The notes: generated by a model from the sequence alone, not told the origin. Shown: positions 12,641 to 24,859, counted from the stretch's first letter. The stretch is 64,000 nucleotides of DNA from Hyaloscypha bicolor E (GCF_002865645.1 NW_020194594.1:310001-374000), one strand, 5' to 3'. Numbers and translations are program-made.

Positions 12641-12947
12641 TGTGAAGTCTGTCCTTAAGTTGGGTTGTTGTTGAGATGGAGTGGACTTGTCTGTTCCGCA
12701 GAAGGAGAGTTCATTATGGATCTGTGAGGCACCAAGAGAGAATCAACTGAAGCCTTAGTCGGGCTATATAGGCAGAACACAGCTACCCGTTGGGAGTTGG
12801 CACCTCCCGTGGATCTGTAGAGGAGCCGCAGGAGTGGGATGTCCTCGTCTCGAGGTCGAGGGGTTCTACGAATACCCCGCAACTAGCGTGGCCGTAGGGC
12901 AATGGCCGGACGGACGCCACCTGTGCCTACTTTTCCCGTTCTTGTTA

Positions 12948-14966
12948 TCATCTGTTCTGCATGGCAGCATTTGGAATAATCGCAATATGAAGTGCTGCAC
13001 TATGAGTTGGTCTAGGAAGCGAGTGATTTTCCCCTCCTGCTGGGCCTCCAATCTTGTTTGCCATCGCCTTGCTGACATGATACTGTCTTATGAGATTGGT
13101 GGCCTTCACGCTCTGTTCCGGTGGGCTCAACATCTTAACCACCAACAGCGGAAACCTGGTGGATGGGCGCAAGAATTCCATCCTGTTTGGCTCTTGCGCT
13201 TGGCGTTGCGTTGAAAACTCTATGATCATATTGGAATGGACAATCGCTTGCTTGAGATGGTATTTCGACCTGCTAGGAAGAGAGGTGGGTCGTCCAAGGC
13301 GCTCGGAGGCAATGGACAATGCATGGAGAGTCGTGTGGACGATGAGACTGGTTGCGTGGTACAATGAGGCTGTGAGTGCATTGTTGCTCTCTTGTTGAAG
13401 AAAGAGCGTGGGCGAGTATCCGATACCTTCAACCTTCTCGTATTTCTGGGGCATCGAGTCAGATATCGTAAAGAGCATTTCTAACTCCTCAGGGGAGATT
13501 GATTCGTAGGCTCTCCACCAATTTTCAAGCTGCTCGAGTAACCGGCGATAATTTTGTTCCAGCCCTGGTGGCAATGTGTCGGACTTCGCTATTCTCAAAA
13601 TACTATGGTCCATTGGACCCGGATGGCCAGCTTGTATAAGATAGAGCGGGGTACATAACATGATATCGACGAGATGATGGAGAAGTGCCTTTCCCTTCTC
13701 ACCAAAAGGGATGCTTCGCCAATCTTGATTGGCAAATTCTGACGGTGTACCCCTCAGGATTGCGATAAGTGACTAGCCCGTAAGTCAGAAGTTAGTTATC
13801 AGGCGGATAATGACGAGACGGTATTTCAAACTGGAGGCGGCCTGGGTATCACGTATCACTTACACTCGGGACTCGGTATGTAATGAACATCTGATGGAAC
13901 AGTCCTTCCCGGCATCCCTCGGGCCCTCGGAGTCTAGGATTGCAGAGTTAGTGTTTCCCATGATAGGATTTTTGGATTTGTGTTTCCAGAGCATGAAGGA
14001 TGGGGAAATGTCTGTGAGATCCGGAAAAAGGATTCAGAAACTGGGTGTCCTTACTCTAAGCCTTTGCATGCAGCACTGAGATGTTGTATCACGGCCGGAC
14101 CTGCTGTCTCTTCGTTTGACAGTGTCTCGAAGAGACAAAGGAATGTAGGAATAATGAGTTCTTCCGCTCCAGGAACGAACTTTGCGTTGCCTTCTATCAT
14201 CTCATCTCGAGTTTGAGCACTCAAATGGGCACGGAATTTGTTCAGAGCAATGACATACCAGCGGTACGCTTCTACTCGCGCCGCCGGGCTATGGTGTAGC
14301 TTAGCATGCAACGCCGTGGTCGCTGCACGAATAGAGAATCTGAAAGCCGGGACTTGGGAGGTAACCATCCACTCTGGGATTTTCATCAGCCATGTTATGG
14401 GTAAGGTTGGAGTATCGTGTGGTCTTGAGAAGCTGAGGAGTTGCGAGACTAAGAAGGCCTCGATGGCGTTCGAAGTGGACGGCTGGAATAACATGGGCAC
14501 CTTGTCGTTGGAGGAGGCTCCACTGCTGGAGTGGGGTTTATGGATAATCGCTGTAGCCCATTGACCCTCGTCTGGGGATGAGGAGTCGAGTCCATAGGGC
14601 GTGCTTTGGGAGCTGCTGGAGCTGCTGGACGCTGTTGCGGTCGCAGCCCTGAATGGCACCGAAATTTTGCGGACCTTTTTTGGTCTTCTATCTAGAGGCG
14701 TTCCCGCTCGCTCTAGGGGAAAGGCGGCCTCGGGGGTCATGTCTACAATAGTCACCCCTCGAACAGGCCCGGAGCAGTCAAGACCGAATCGGAGGCACTG
14801 CCGGCAGAAGTCATCTGTCTCGTCGCACTTGGTCCCGTTGTCAGCATGTCGTCGAAGGGATTCGGCAGGGTCTTGGCAGATGGGGCTGCCCAGCGAAGAA
14901 GCTCACCTTGACGCGCCGTCGCCGACATTGGTCACAGCCTCTGCTGCGCATTCTCCGGGAAGCCAT
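12948..14966 (-). CDS. Zn2Cys6 fungal-specific transcription factor
   Basis: Four exons: 14966-14907, 14827-14055, 13933-13864 and 13772-12948, for 575 aa. Intron 1 (79 nt, GTGAGC...AAG) sits immediately before the third zinc-cluster Cys, a common position in this class. The cluster is C11-x2-C14-x6-C21-x6-C28-x2-C31-x6-C38 with basic RRRRVK. A Ser-rich linker follows. The middle region carries AIEAFLVSQLLSF, LRGPEGCREGLFHQMFITYR and the C-terminal helices usual in the fungal regulator domain of the Fungal_trans_2 type. The role is nuclear DNA binding; the regulated pathway is unknown. The last 60 residues are the least certain part of the model. Confidence 0.85.
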
Positions 14967-16237
14967 CGCTCATATGAGCCCCCACAAGCCGGGTTGCCCT
15001 CAGGTGGTGCAATGTCGCTGTCGAACCGATTGCCGCATCGAGCACTGGTGGGACGACGGATTCCAATGGGCTGGCTGGCGTTTGATGCGGTGGCGGATGC
15101 GTTACTTTCGCGTGCAGAAGTTGGATGTGACACCAAAATGTTTTTCTAGGGAGGATGCGAGGTTCCTGTTCTTGGAGATCAGGTAATAGGTCACGGTCCT
15201 GGTCCTGGCCCCTGTGCCGCCGGTTTGTGCATGCATCGGTCGGATGTTGTCAGGATACGCTTCCTAATGCGGAAAGGAGCTGGAGAACCCCTGAAAAGCT
15301 TCGCGACCCCTGACTCGAGACGGGCTGCCACGCGAGCCGACGCGTCTCTCCCGCTCCGCTCCGCTCCGCTCCTCTTTCCATCCCGAGTTCATCCCGCCCA
15401 ATCATCCAGTGTCCAGATCCAGTATCCTGGTTGGCGGAACCTGCACCACGCCGTCAGGTATCAAAAGGAATACGAGGCCCGCCAATTCAAGCAGACAACT
15501 TCCGCTTTGGCTTGGCGAGGTCCGAATTCGGCTGCCTTTCCAAGCCACACAGCTTCGCTAGATCTCTCCGACGCAAGTCCCCAACCCTGCGGTGGATTAT
15601 GAAGATAAGGGCCGGAAAGAAGAGGAGTCGTTTGTAGGTGATCGAACTTTACAAAAGCAAATTGAATACTGGTGTTCCCTAGGGGAGCGATGGTGTGGAG
15701 AGGAGGGTTGAAGGGGTGGTGAGTTGGGACGGGTGAAGGGGCTGTCGAGATGGACGCAATGCACGTGTCGTCGTTTCTTGAGCACCCCTCAATTGATGGC
15801 TGCAGCTGTCTAGAGGCCTTAGTGGAGAGCCTAGCTTTGCCCTTTCGGCATTACTGATCCGAAATGTGTTCACCCTGAAAAGCACCAAACTATCAAGAAT
15901 CCAGCAGAGAAAGTCGGATGAATCTGAGCATCACCTTAACCTTATTTGTGTGCCTTGAGGCCCCCCCAAAAGGAAGATAATCCAGTATGAAGATAGCCCT
16001 TAGGTCAAATGGCATGGACCAACTATTTGAGAGAATGCTCATTCGCATCAGACGCTTTGAAGAGCTGCTGTCCGTTTTCTTCACGTGTAGGCCATATCAG
16101 GGGTTGGTTCCCAATTTGGATAAGTGCTCGGCTAACCCCTTTTCGTCTTCGACGCGTTTCACTCCTCACGATCCTCTGTTCAAGTTCCATGAGACCATTT
16201 GAATCCACCCAATGACCTGAAGATGATACATCCCAAC
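14967..16237. other. Intergenic, no gene recognised
   Basis: The stretch contains a short tandem cgctc/cgctccgctc repeat at about 15350-15370. No frame with recognisable motifs was found. Confidence 0.4.
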
Positions 16238-17674
16238 ATGCCAGCAATAAAGAAGAATCGAAAGCCCACTACACGAGTAAGAGATCCAGCCACTGGTCGC
16301 TTTAGGGGCATCGCTGTGCAACCAGTTGTCGTTTTACCACCCTGTTGCTCAGTACCACAGCTGCAGGACCTCGCAGCAGTTCCCGTTGAGCCGGTAATAA
16401 AGATCGAGCCACAAGAGGAGGAAGTTGACTGGAAGGCCGAGTATTGGAGGTGGAGAGATAAATACGTGAGTAGTGATGGTGCATTTTGCCGTATTAGTGG
16501 GATGCTAACAGGCTTCGCAGACTGTGCTGAAGCGACTAACGAAAGTATCGGAGGCGGTTTTTAAAGGACGCGAAGATATGTTGAAGGAATACAGAGAAAT
16601 AAATGAGGAACACAAACACATGATTGGGCGCTTGGAAGCTGCCCAGGAGTTGCACAACATCAAAATCGACGAATTGAATCTTGAGGTAGAAAGCCTGCAA
16701 AGATGTCTGTCGAATACCGGGAAACGCAAATGGACGGACCAGATCAAAAATAATTTTGCACGCAAGTGGCCGAATCGACGTAAAGCGGGATACACGCAGG
16801 TCAAGGTCTTGATGGTACGCTGGGAATCGGATGATCTGGGCGTGTCTGATGAAATCAATTCTCTTGCGGAAGTCCTTCAAGGATCTTATTATTTCGATGT
16901 ATCAAAATACAATATTCCCGACAAGGACTCACTGAGCGTTCTATCAACTCGAGTTATCGATTTCATTGGAGACAGTTCACCAGACACGCTTCTCATCTTC
17001 TATTATGCAGGGCATGGCGGGCTGCACGACACAAGGAGCCACCTCTCCGGTCGCCGTGAGTTCTTATCTTACCAAGTATGGTCATCCTACACACATTTCA
17101 CCACAGCACAGGTGACTATGATGGACTTTCAATACCTTCAGGTGGCATCCAGGCCTTCTTCGAACAATCTGGATCTGACGCACTTCTAATCTACGACGCC
17201 TGTCACTCCGCCGAGACTGCAATATCAATAGATTCCCGTTTCCCTCGAAGTATCACCGAACTCATCGCAGCATGCGGTTTCCAAACAGCTGCTCCTGGCG
17301 TGGGAGACCATTCCCTCACTCACACCCTCACCAAGGAGCTTCGCCATCTCCGCAAAGGAGATCGCCCATTTTCCGTGTCAGAATTATTTAGCAGGGTGCT
17401 CACAAGGCTGAAACATACGCCTTCTCGGGAGGATAGGACAACACCTGTTCATACCACTCTCACTTGGGAGGCGAGCGGGAGATGCATTATGCTCGAACCT
17501 CTGATACATATCCCAAGTCCTCGCGAATATCCACCTGACACAATGCCGCTAGCACTGTTTCTGGACACTCAAGGAGAACTCGACACTGCAGAATACGAAA
17601 AATGGATTTCAAATGCCCCACCCAGTGTCTCGAATGTATATTTCAAGCATCCCTCGTTGGACGAGATATGTTGA
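16238..17674 (+). CDS. Coiled-coil plus caspase-like (peptidase C14) protein, copy 1
   Basis: Exons 16238-16465, 16521-17055 and 17112-17674 encode 441 aa. Intron 1 (55 nt) has GTGAGT, a GCTAACA branch site and GCAG; intron 2 is GTGAGT...CACAG. Residues about 77-140 are a heptad-like coiled coil. The caspase fold follows: ARKWPNR, KVLMVRWESDDLGV, IFYYAGHG with catalytic His 241, and LLIYDACHSAE with catalytic Cys 285, then ELIAACGFQTAAPGVG. Both dyad residues are present, so it could be an active metacaspase-like protease or a relative used in fungal cell-death signalling. The region between His and Cys lacks a conserved Trp seen in relatives, so intron 2 borders are the weakest point. It is the tandem partner of the gene at 18561-20083; both have a 228-nt first exon. 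Confidence 0.8.
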
Positions 17675-17834
17675 ACTAGCTAAAGCAATATAGCTAGGGT
17701 CACGTGCTTGCAATGTAAACCAAGTAAACGATACTGAATTGACTGCTGTTCTACAGTGGTAAGTAGCCCGTATATATAGCCCTGAACCCCCTAAGTCACA
17801 TGTACTAAATCCCTATGCCAGCTGAACCGATTAC

Positions 17835-17942
17835 AGCTATACAGGGTATTCCAGCCGTACAGGGTATTCCAGCTATACAGGGTATTCCAGCCGTACAGGG
17901 TATTCCAGCTATACAGGGTATTCCAGCTGGACAGGGTATTAA
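17835..17942 (+). repeat. 18-bp minisatellite, six units
   Basis: Six head-to-tail 18-bp units of the form agcYRtacagggtattcc lie between the two caspase-like genes. Units alternate agctat and agccgt variants, and the last unit is diverged. Confidence 0.9.
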
Positions 17943-17989
17943 GCTAGTGCACAGCCCCATAGCGTTCGGTTCCAGGGCTTACTAAGCCT

Positions 17990-18012
17990 ATTAGGGGCCT
18001 CAGGCCCCTAAT
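17990..18012. repeat. Short perfect palindrome
   Basis: attaggggcc-tca-ggcccctaat forms a 10-bp stem with a 3-nt loop. It lies between the minisatellite and the second caspase-like gene, and no function is assigned. Confidence 0.6.
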
Positions 18013-18560
18013 TTCAACAAGATATGCGTAGATGGCTCGTCACGTGCGAGAATATCCCAGCAAAACTGGGGGCAACGCGTACCTTCGAGCAGCAATGCTC
18101 GTAGGAGGCTAATGGAGCAAGAGCCGAGAATCAAGCAGGAGAGGACTTGGTAGATTGGAAATTCCGGTCCACACTGATTATGGGAATGCTCAGGGTATTA
18201 GTGACATCTTTTCCTCGGTTTCATACCTTTCTGGGGGGGAAGGTTGATGACTTAGGACAATCATGAATAATCCATTGCACTGATGATCTAATGTTAACTG
18301 TGGAACAAATGAAGAACCCGAAGACTTCACTCTGAACCTCCTATTCTGGGAGTTCACTTTTCAACAGATGGAGAACCTGAAGAATTCAGTCAGGTCCCCC
18401 TCTCTAAGGATGCTGGAAACCCCGCTTCGAAGGTGACCCGTTGCCATCCCATCCTCGAAAGCTGAAGCTGAGATTAAGCTCTGTGCCATCGCTTTCTTCC
18501 CTGATCAACTTCAACCTTCCACCTTCGACAACGAGTCGACCTCCAACATCGCACGCCAAC

Positions 18561-20083
18561 ATGCCACCAATTCGGACTCTGGGAACGGTGACGGAAAAGA
18601 GCACAGGAACTTTCAGAGACTCTTCTCAGAACACGGCCTCTACGAGTCACCAGAAGTCGAGGACTTGGGTCGTTCAATCAGACAATTATGCACCGTACGA
18701 AACCGACTTCATTGACGACACGGAAACCAGCACCCGCGAGGATTGTGTTTCCTTGAAGGAGCAGTACGCTATCTCGGAAAGAGAGAGGGTGAGTTCAATC
18801 ACGTCTTATTCAAGGCCCGATGCTCATTTGGTAGATGCACGTCGAAACGAAGTACAACCTCTTGTCTACGCAATTGCGAGAAACGCAACGCAAGTTCAAC
18901 ACGTTTCGAGAACAAAACGACTTCGAGAAAGAAGTATTCTTGGGAGAGTCGAAGCCTGCTGGAAAGGTCAACGATGCACTTTACAGCTGGATTCAAGAAC
19001 AAGCCGGTGTTCGTCAGACGAACATAGAGCTCCAGGCGCGCATCAAGAAGCTGGAGGGCGAAATCCAACGCAACAATCAAGTTCTGGCAAAATCGAGTCA
19101 CCGAGAATTATCTCTCCAATTCCAGACTTGTGTCAGTCGCAAGTGGCCGAATAGACATCATCGTTACACGCGAGCAAAGGTGTTGCTGGTGCAATGGCAG
19201 TCTGATGACTTGGGTGTCGACCAAGAGCTCAAATCTCTCGAGAAAGTTTTCACACAACTCTATCACTACGAAGTATCGAAGTTCCTTATTCCAGATGAAC
19301 TCCCATTCCGGTCACTTGGAAAGGCAGTGCTTCGTTTTATCGGCGATGATTCTCACGAGACCCTTTTGATCTTCTATTACAGTGGCCATGGTATACTTCA
19401 GCCGCATCGAAATGATCTCTTCTAGGCAGCGTGAGTTTCGGCCACCCAAAGATTGTGTCTATTGCTAACATAACCCCAGCAACGAGCTAGGCGAACCCAA
19501 TATGCCGTCACATGGGATTCAGTCTTTGCTTGAGGAATGCCGATCAGATGCCGTCCTGTTCTACGATGCTTGCCATTCCGCCGAGACGTCCGTCACAAAG
19601 CCATCAACCACTCGTCGGGGTGTTACCGAGCTGATTGCTGCTTGCGGATTCCAAACCACTGCACCTGGAGTCAGCGTGCACTCCTTCGCCCACGCTTTAA
19701 CACAGGAGCTCCGTTCAGCATCCCAAACAGGAGTCGCCTTTTCTGTACCATATCTGTTCAGCCAAGTGCTTTCCAGGTTGAGAAACTCCTCGAGCTGGGA
19801 GGAAAAGGCTACCCCTGTCCATACCAACTTGGTCTGCGAGCGCGGCGGAAGACAAATCATGTTGGAGCCTTTGAAACCGAGAGAAGTAATGATTGTGTAC
19901 GCGTACCAAGAACCCCTTGCCGCGACCACCGTAGCATTGTACTTCACTACAAGTCATAACATCGACGCCCAGGATTGGCAAGACAGGATCACGGCTGCTC
20001 CTGCAGATGCCGATCAAATCTACTTCACAAATCCCGCTTGTGGCGAAGACCTCTACCATTACCGGCTGAAACGGATTACTTGA
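18561..20083 (+). pseudogene. Coiled-coil plus caspase-like protein, copy 2, with in-frame TAG
   Basis: Exons 18561-18788 (228 nt, as in copy 1), 18835-19430 and 19480-20083 form one frame of 475 codons broken only by TAG at 19423-19425 (codon 273). Residues about 77-180 form a coiled coil. SRKWPNR, KVLLVQWQSDDLGV, IFYYSGHG (His 261) and LFYDACHSAE (Cys 306) match copy 1. The stop sits between His and Cys, where relatives I recall carry a conserved Trp before an AA/AN pair, so TGG to TAG is the likely change. Translation would yield coiled coil plus half a caspase domain. Introns have GTGAGT donors and intron 2 has a TTGCTAACA branch site. The start ATG lies in CAACATGCC context. Confidence 0.78.
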
Positions 20084-21831
20084 ATGAAAATCCATTGTTC
20101 TAAGATCAAGCATGGAACGGCAAACTTCGAGCATGAAGATCTTTGGCAGACAGAGACAAGGCGGGCGGTGTCTGATTGGTCAATTTTTCATTTATGAATG
20201 TCACTCGTCTCCTTACCGCGGACTCTATGTTGATTGGAGTTCTCATTGGATTTTGGGATTTTGGTACCAGGAATCAGGCATAGGATTTTTGTGAACTGGA
20301 ATGCAAATTCGGCAGAACATTGGCTGCTGCATTTGGAAGTTAAGTTCATTCTACTGAAGCACCTTCGTGCTCAGCAGGTTTGGAGTGCATAGCGGGAATG
20401 CTACCAACTTCACTGAAGCCTCACTTTTGGCATGCTCTGTGTATCAAAGATTCCAGTTGCCCTTGGCAGCCAAATGAGACAGGCATCTTTGCATGCCCTT
20501 GAATAAAACGGACGACAGGGTTCGTTTTGTGTCACGTGACAATTAGCTCAACATTCTTGCTTTATACCTTTTCATTTGTCTTTCAAAGATCTCCCATCTC
20601 CTCGTCGTATTCATTCATCGCTTTAGGGGTGCATTACTTTTGAATTCAACTTTCGCAATGTTCTGGGGAAAATGACTAGCATCCATTTACCAATCTGGTG
20701 AATCGTGGTTGAGCATTTATCGAGCGGCCTATCGCAAGAAGGATGCCTCGCATCCATCATTCATTTCTAGTGAGTCGCTAGAGAAATTCACGACCTGTCA
20801 AGGAGTTCTCAGACCGCTCTTCAGCGAGCGGCTGGAGTCCTTCCCTACATTAAGAACACTTCAAAATTCTAGCCTTTGTGTCATGCCTGAAGTAAACATA
20901 CTTATATGGTATTACATGCCTTATGATTCCCGGTTGATGTAAACAGATATAGTTTCAAGTTAAATCAAACCATAGTCTTGACTTTTTGAATGTGTTGCAA
21001 TTTGCATTAAGGGAAATGCTTTTGAATTGAATAGGAAGTCCTGGAGTAAGCAGACGGCTTGATTGACGGTCAGTATCAAATCATTTTATAAAGAAGCTTT
21101 TAAGAGTTGATAAAAAGTGGAAGAGCCACCCTTTTACTTCAAAAAATATTCTATATGTAGACTAGCTAATCTGAAAATCAAGGCGAGCCTCCCGAAAACA
21201 TTCCTTAGCCCCTCGAAAGGCGCACCTTCGATCGGCCTAAGATGCTTGTTATCGGAAAATATCCACCATATCCTAAAAGTGTGGAGACAACTGCCCTTTC
21301 GGCAAATTTCAAAGTTCAACTTTGTTATTTCGCCGTTCACCTCTTCATCAAATCATGCCATGAGTCCTGAAAATAACACAATTCCCACTACTCAATGTCC
21401 GCCTCATCCGCCATACGCACACTTGACTTTCAACACACTTTGGCTTTACCGATGAGACTCTCTCATAACTTTTTTAATTTTGTCAAGCTCATCTCGTGTT
21501 CGTTGGAATACTCTCAGGGAGTCTCAATGCCTGATGAGCAGGAAAACAAGCCATGCCAAACTTAGGCTGTTATACACTTCTCACGAGAGACATCTCTTTT
21601 AATCTCGAAGCCTTCATTTATTATAGCAATCTCCCTTTACACAGCCCCCTGTCTGATATCTTGCAGATCCAAAAATGGCGGTGCTTGGGTCTTGGAAGTA
21701 TTGAGAACGTTACAGCAACTAGGGATGTGTCAAGGAACGGGCCGGATTGGAAGAACCATACTCTGCTTTTTGTGATCTATTTCGTTTTTGGGACTTTATT
21801 TCTTCCCAATTCGAAATTATCCAGCAGAGTG
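20084..21831. other. Intergenic, no gene recognised
   Basis: Open frames at 20709-20942, 21117-21455 and 21553-21852 show no recognisable motif. I see no RNA gene or repeat. Confidence 0.4.
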
Positions 21832-22856
21832 CTAATTGCACCACTCTTCTAAAACAGGACAAGTAGTATACAAAGAAAAATCTCCGTTGCACTTGAGCAT
21901 CCTTGTTTCAAGGGACGAAAGAATAATAGACGCAACCGCCAACAATATCATCACGCACGTAAACACTTTATACCAAGTGTCTCCCATGCAAGGGATAATC
22001 GTGGTTGCACTCTTTCCTTTGACGAGGTAAAACGTATGAATCCCCTTAGGGAAACAAGCAACCCACAATAGAAGATCCTCTGCGCAAGCGAAGATACAGT
22101 AATGCAGCCACATGACCCATCCCCAATCGACTCATAAACTGCAAACAACATCAAAGCAATTGCTGAACCCGCCCACCAACACCTATACAGGACTCCCCTC
22201 CAACTCTGCACCCCGAAAGCAGGTCCATTGCACTCCAGTTTCTCGTTGCTGCGAGTCTCAGTATAGACGGCTTCATTTGACAACCAGATCGCGCTCGGCA
22301 GCCTATACAGCCCAAATAGGGCCAACGGCTGGAAAAACACACTAAGATCCGCCGTATTCCCACCCAGTTGCACATACGCAGCTGCCGATAATCCCTGCAC
22401 CGCAACAATCACGCTCGTAAGACTCGAAACGCTCAAAAAGTTCACGCGTGTGGCAGTTGGTGTATGCGGTAAGAAATGGCTACTCTCTCCAATCATCTCC
22501 TCCGAGCCATCCCAGTGATCCTCGCGCCAGAAAATCGCGTTGCTTGCAGCTAGCACCGTGCCGTTCCAGGCACTGGACCAGCGAATGCGACGATCAAGTA
22601 TGGCGTAGTAGCGCCAGAGGATGGAAATTGGGTTGAAGAGTGGGAGGCGGTTCGTCCAGTGTGGCTTTTTCCCGGAGAGAATAATAGGGGAGGGGACGCC
22701 GCCCGCGATGTGCACGGCAAGCGGGGTGAGGCAGAGAGTGAAGATGTTAAACCATTGGTAGGGCGAGAGTGTCCAGGATTGGTATTGGATTGGGCAGATG
22801 GGGACCGCGGATGATACTTTCGTGAAGAGGAGGAGAAATAGAAGTAACTTAATCAT
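21832..22856 (-). CDS. Fungal integral membrane protein, unknown function; possible frameshift
   Basis: The frame from ATG 22856 opens with a hydrophobic leader (IKLLLFLLLFTKVSSA), then SPYQWFNIFTLCLTP, a GGVPSP block and NPISILWRYYAILDRRIRW. Further on come WDGSEEM, LFGLYRLPSAIWLSNEAVY and a transmembrane stretch ending near 22110. I have seen this pattern in unnamed fungal membrane proteins. The expected C-terminus, TTIIPCMGDTWYKVF followed by a transmembrane helix and LETR, lies in another frame (21832 to about 22113). A frame change is therefore needed near 22085-22115. No good intron pair with the right phase was found, so this may be a one-base lesion. Confidence 0.55.
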
Positions 22857-23910
22857 AGTTGTCCGTGATGCACGATGAAGAGCCTTGAGACGGGGCAGAG
22901 TCGAGTTTATTTAGAGCGGTCGAGGTGCGATTGAGACATGTTGCGGTCCGGTTTGGAGTTGTGGCTTGGGGCTGAGCTGGAAGGCTAAAATAGAACACCA
23001 ACAAGATGCCCGCAAATAAAGCCACAATCAAGCAGTCCAATGCTATCACACTCATCTCTCTCTGATTGGAGAAGGTGAGGTCGTCTGCGCAATGCACCGG
23101 GGCTGAGCAATATTGATAGCACTGAGGCGTAACTCTATCTCGCCATATGTTCTTGAGGACAATTCTTAACTTAACGAAAATCAAATGGGAGCTCATCAGA
23201 TATTTTTAGCACCTAGATGAAAACTTTGGGAAAACATTCAACAAGCACTGTTCTGATGGGAAGGGTATGAGGCCCGAGGCGAACTCGAATAGACCATGCG
23301 AATCGACTGGGCCTCGCAATCACTTAGGTAGCACTAACGCTGGCCCAATACTACTTCTTATCTTTATAGTCAACTCAATCCTTTACGGTCATTCCTCTAA
23401 TTCATTAGAGCTTTTTGAATTCTTTTCTGAGTGGGGCTTGTAAAGCATTTCATTGATTTTTGACCTCACTTTCTCCAATCTTGCCTTTTTAAATGAACAT
23501 ACTTCATGACCATGATTATGAAGAGGATCCGCCACAAGACGAAGTCTAGAGCCAGAGTCATGGGCCAAGCTCACTGGAAAATTGAGACGATTGCTCCCAT
23601 TGTCCCATGGATCGTCTTTTGCGTGCATGACAGGTGCCCAAGATAAAATTTGAGACTTGCTACAGGCCTGTTCCTCAGGCTCCATTTCCCTGAAGCTCAA
23701 GATTCTAACGATATTCTCTGCCAAAGTCAAATTTTAGTTATAGAATCAGTTGGAATGAATTCCGCTTTTGCTGTTTTTTCGTAAGTAAATCGACATTGCT
23801 ATTGATATTCCCCTGAACTAATCAGGATTAAGAACTCGCTTCAGAAAGTGTTCTGTTGTTACGGACACTCCATGCAAGTTTCGTTCTAGAAGAACAACTT
23901 AGTTTCCTAG
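22857..23910. other. Intergenic, no gene recognised
   Basis: A minus-strand frame at 22849-23196 contains one hydrophobic stretch (LIVALFAGILLVFYFSL) but overlaps the start of the membrane-protein gene and lacks other support. Nothing else is evident. Confidence 0.35.
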
Positions 23911-24741
23911 CTAAAGCTTTTCAAACCCTGAAGGTATTTCTTCCCCCTCAAACCAGCAGCGTGCCGTCTCTGCAAATAGCACCGGATCCTGCCTGTTCCA
24001 AAGGTGTCTCATCACAAGATGCCTAAAAGCCACAGTCTCAAGATTCAGCTGTCTTCCAATCTCCATAAGTCTGACTGCATCGTGAGGATGATCTTTCGAC
24101 GGAATGATTCCTCCCTTCCCAGCAGCCACGATAAGAGTTCGCGCAGGCCAAGGAGAAGGCCATGTCGCCGTTACAACAACCGGCACAATCTGACGGCACA
24201 GCTCCAGTGTCCATGAACCTGACTCCCCACCCTGGATATCCGTACCATCCATCAGCCAGCTGATCACAGGGCGGGGGATGAGTTTTTGAACTCGTTGGTC
24301 GAACCAGAAAGCATAAGGTGCGAAACTGGAGATTGCTGTTGGCGGATATATCTCAAAGCCTGAGATGAAGACATCGCTGACGACCTCAGGATAGGATGAT
24401 GCGAGATTGATGGCGACGTGAGCGCCGAGGCTGTGGCCCACAATATGTGCTCTGCTATTCGCGGCGTGCTTACGAATGAGTTGAACAAGGTATTTTGAGG
24501 ATGATTCGAGAGAGAAAGGGGTTATATGTCTTGATTGACCATGGCCTGGCAGATCAGGAATGAGGAGGTGGTATGAGTAAGCGAGATAAGGGACAACGAG
24601 GTCCCAATTGCTCCCTGAGCAAAAGGCGCCATGAATGAGAACAATTGTCCTTCTTCCAGCTGGGCTTATTGATACGAAGTGTAGTGAACTTTCCTCAAAG
24701 CTAGCTTCTGGAGCTGATGGCGGCTGATCTGGAGTTAACAT
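23911..24741 (-). CDS. Alpha/beta hydrolase
   Basis: Intronless, 276 aa, starting at ATG 24741. The fold landmarks are in order: TIVLIHGAF with the oxyanion-hole HG (about residues 32-40), LLIPDLPGHG (59-68), and the nucleophile elbow HIVGHSLGAH with Ser 104. Near the C-terminus RHLWNRQDPVLFAE carries the likely catalytic His. There is no signal peptide, so it is probably cytosolic. The substrate is unknown; families of this shape include esterases, lipases and C-C hydrolases. It has a complete length for the fold. Confidence 0.85.
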   Translation of the reverse strand: MLTPDQPPSAPEASFEESSLHFVSISPAGRRTIVLIHGAFCSGSNWDLVVPYLAYSYHLLIPDLPGHGQSRHITPFSLESSSKYLVQLIRKHAANSRAHIVGHSLGAHVAINLASSYPEVVSDVFISGFEIYPPTAISSFAPYAFWFDQRVQKLIPRPVISWLMDGTDIQGGESGSWTLELCRQIVPVVVTATWPSPWPARTLIVAAGKGGIIPSKDHPHDAVRLMEIGRQLNLETVAFRHLVMRHLWNRQDPVLFAETARCWFEGEEIPSGFEKL

Positions 24742-24859
24742 GGCGTCGAGGAGAAGATAATATGAATTGTAGTGTCAACTTTCAGGATGATGCCCTGCTG
24801 TGCCGTAAGCCAGCTAACCTCTCGCTAAATGACCCCGTCACCCAATACTTTTTTATTAG

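Noticed and set aside
22849..23196. 115-codon minus-strand frame with a hydrophobic segment
   Set aside because: It overlaps the start of the better supported membrane-protein gene and has no motif.
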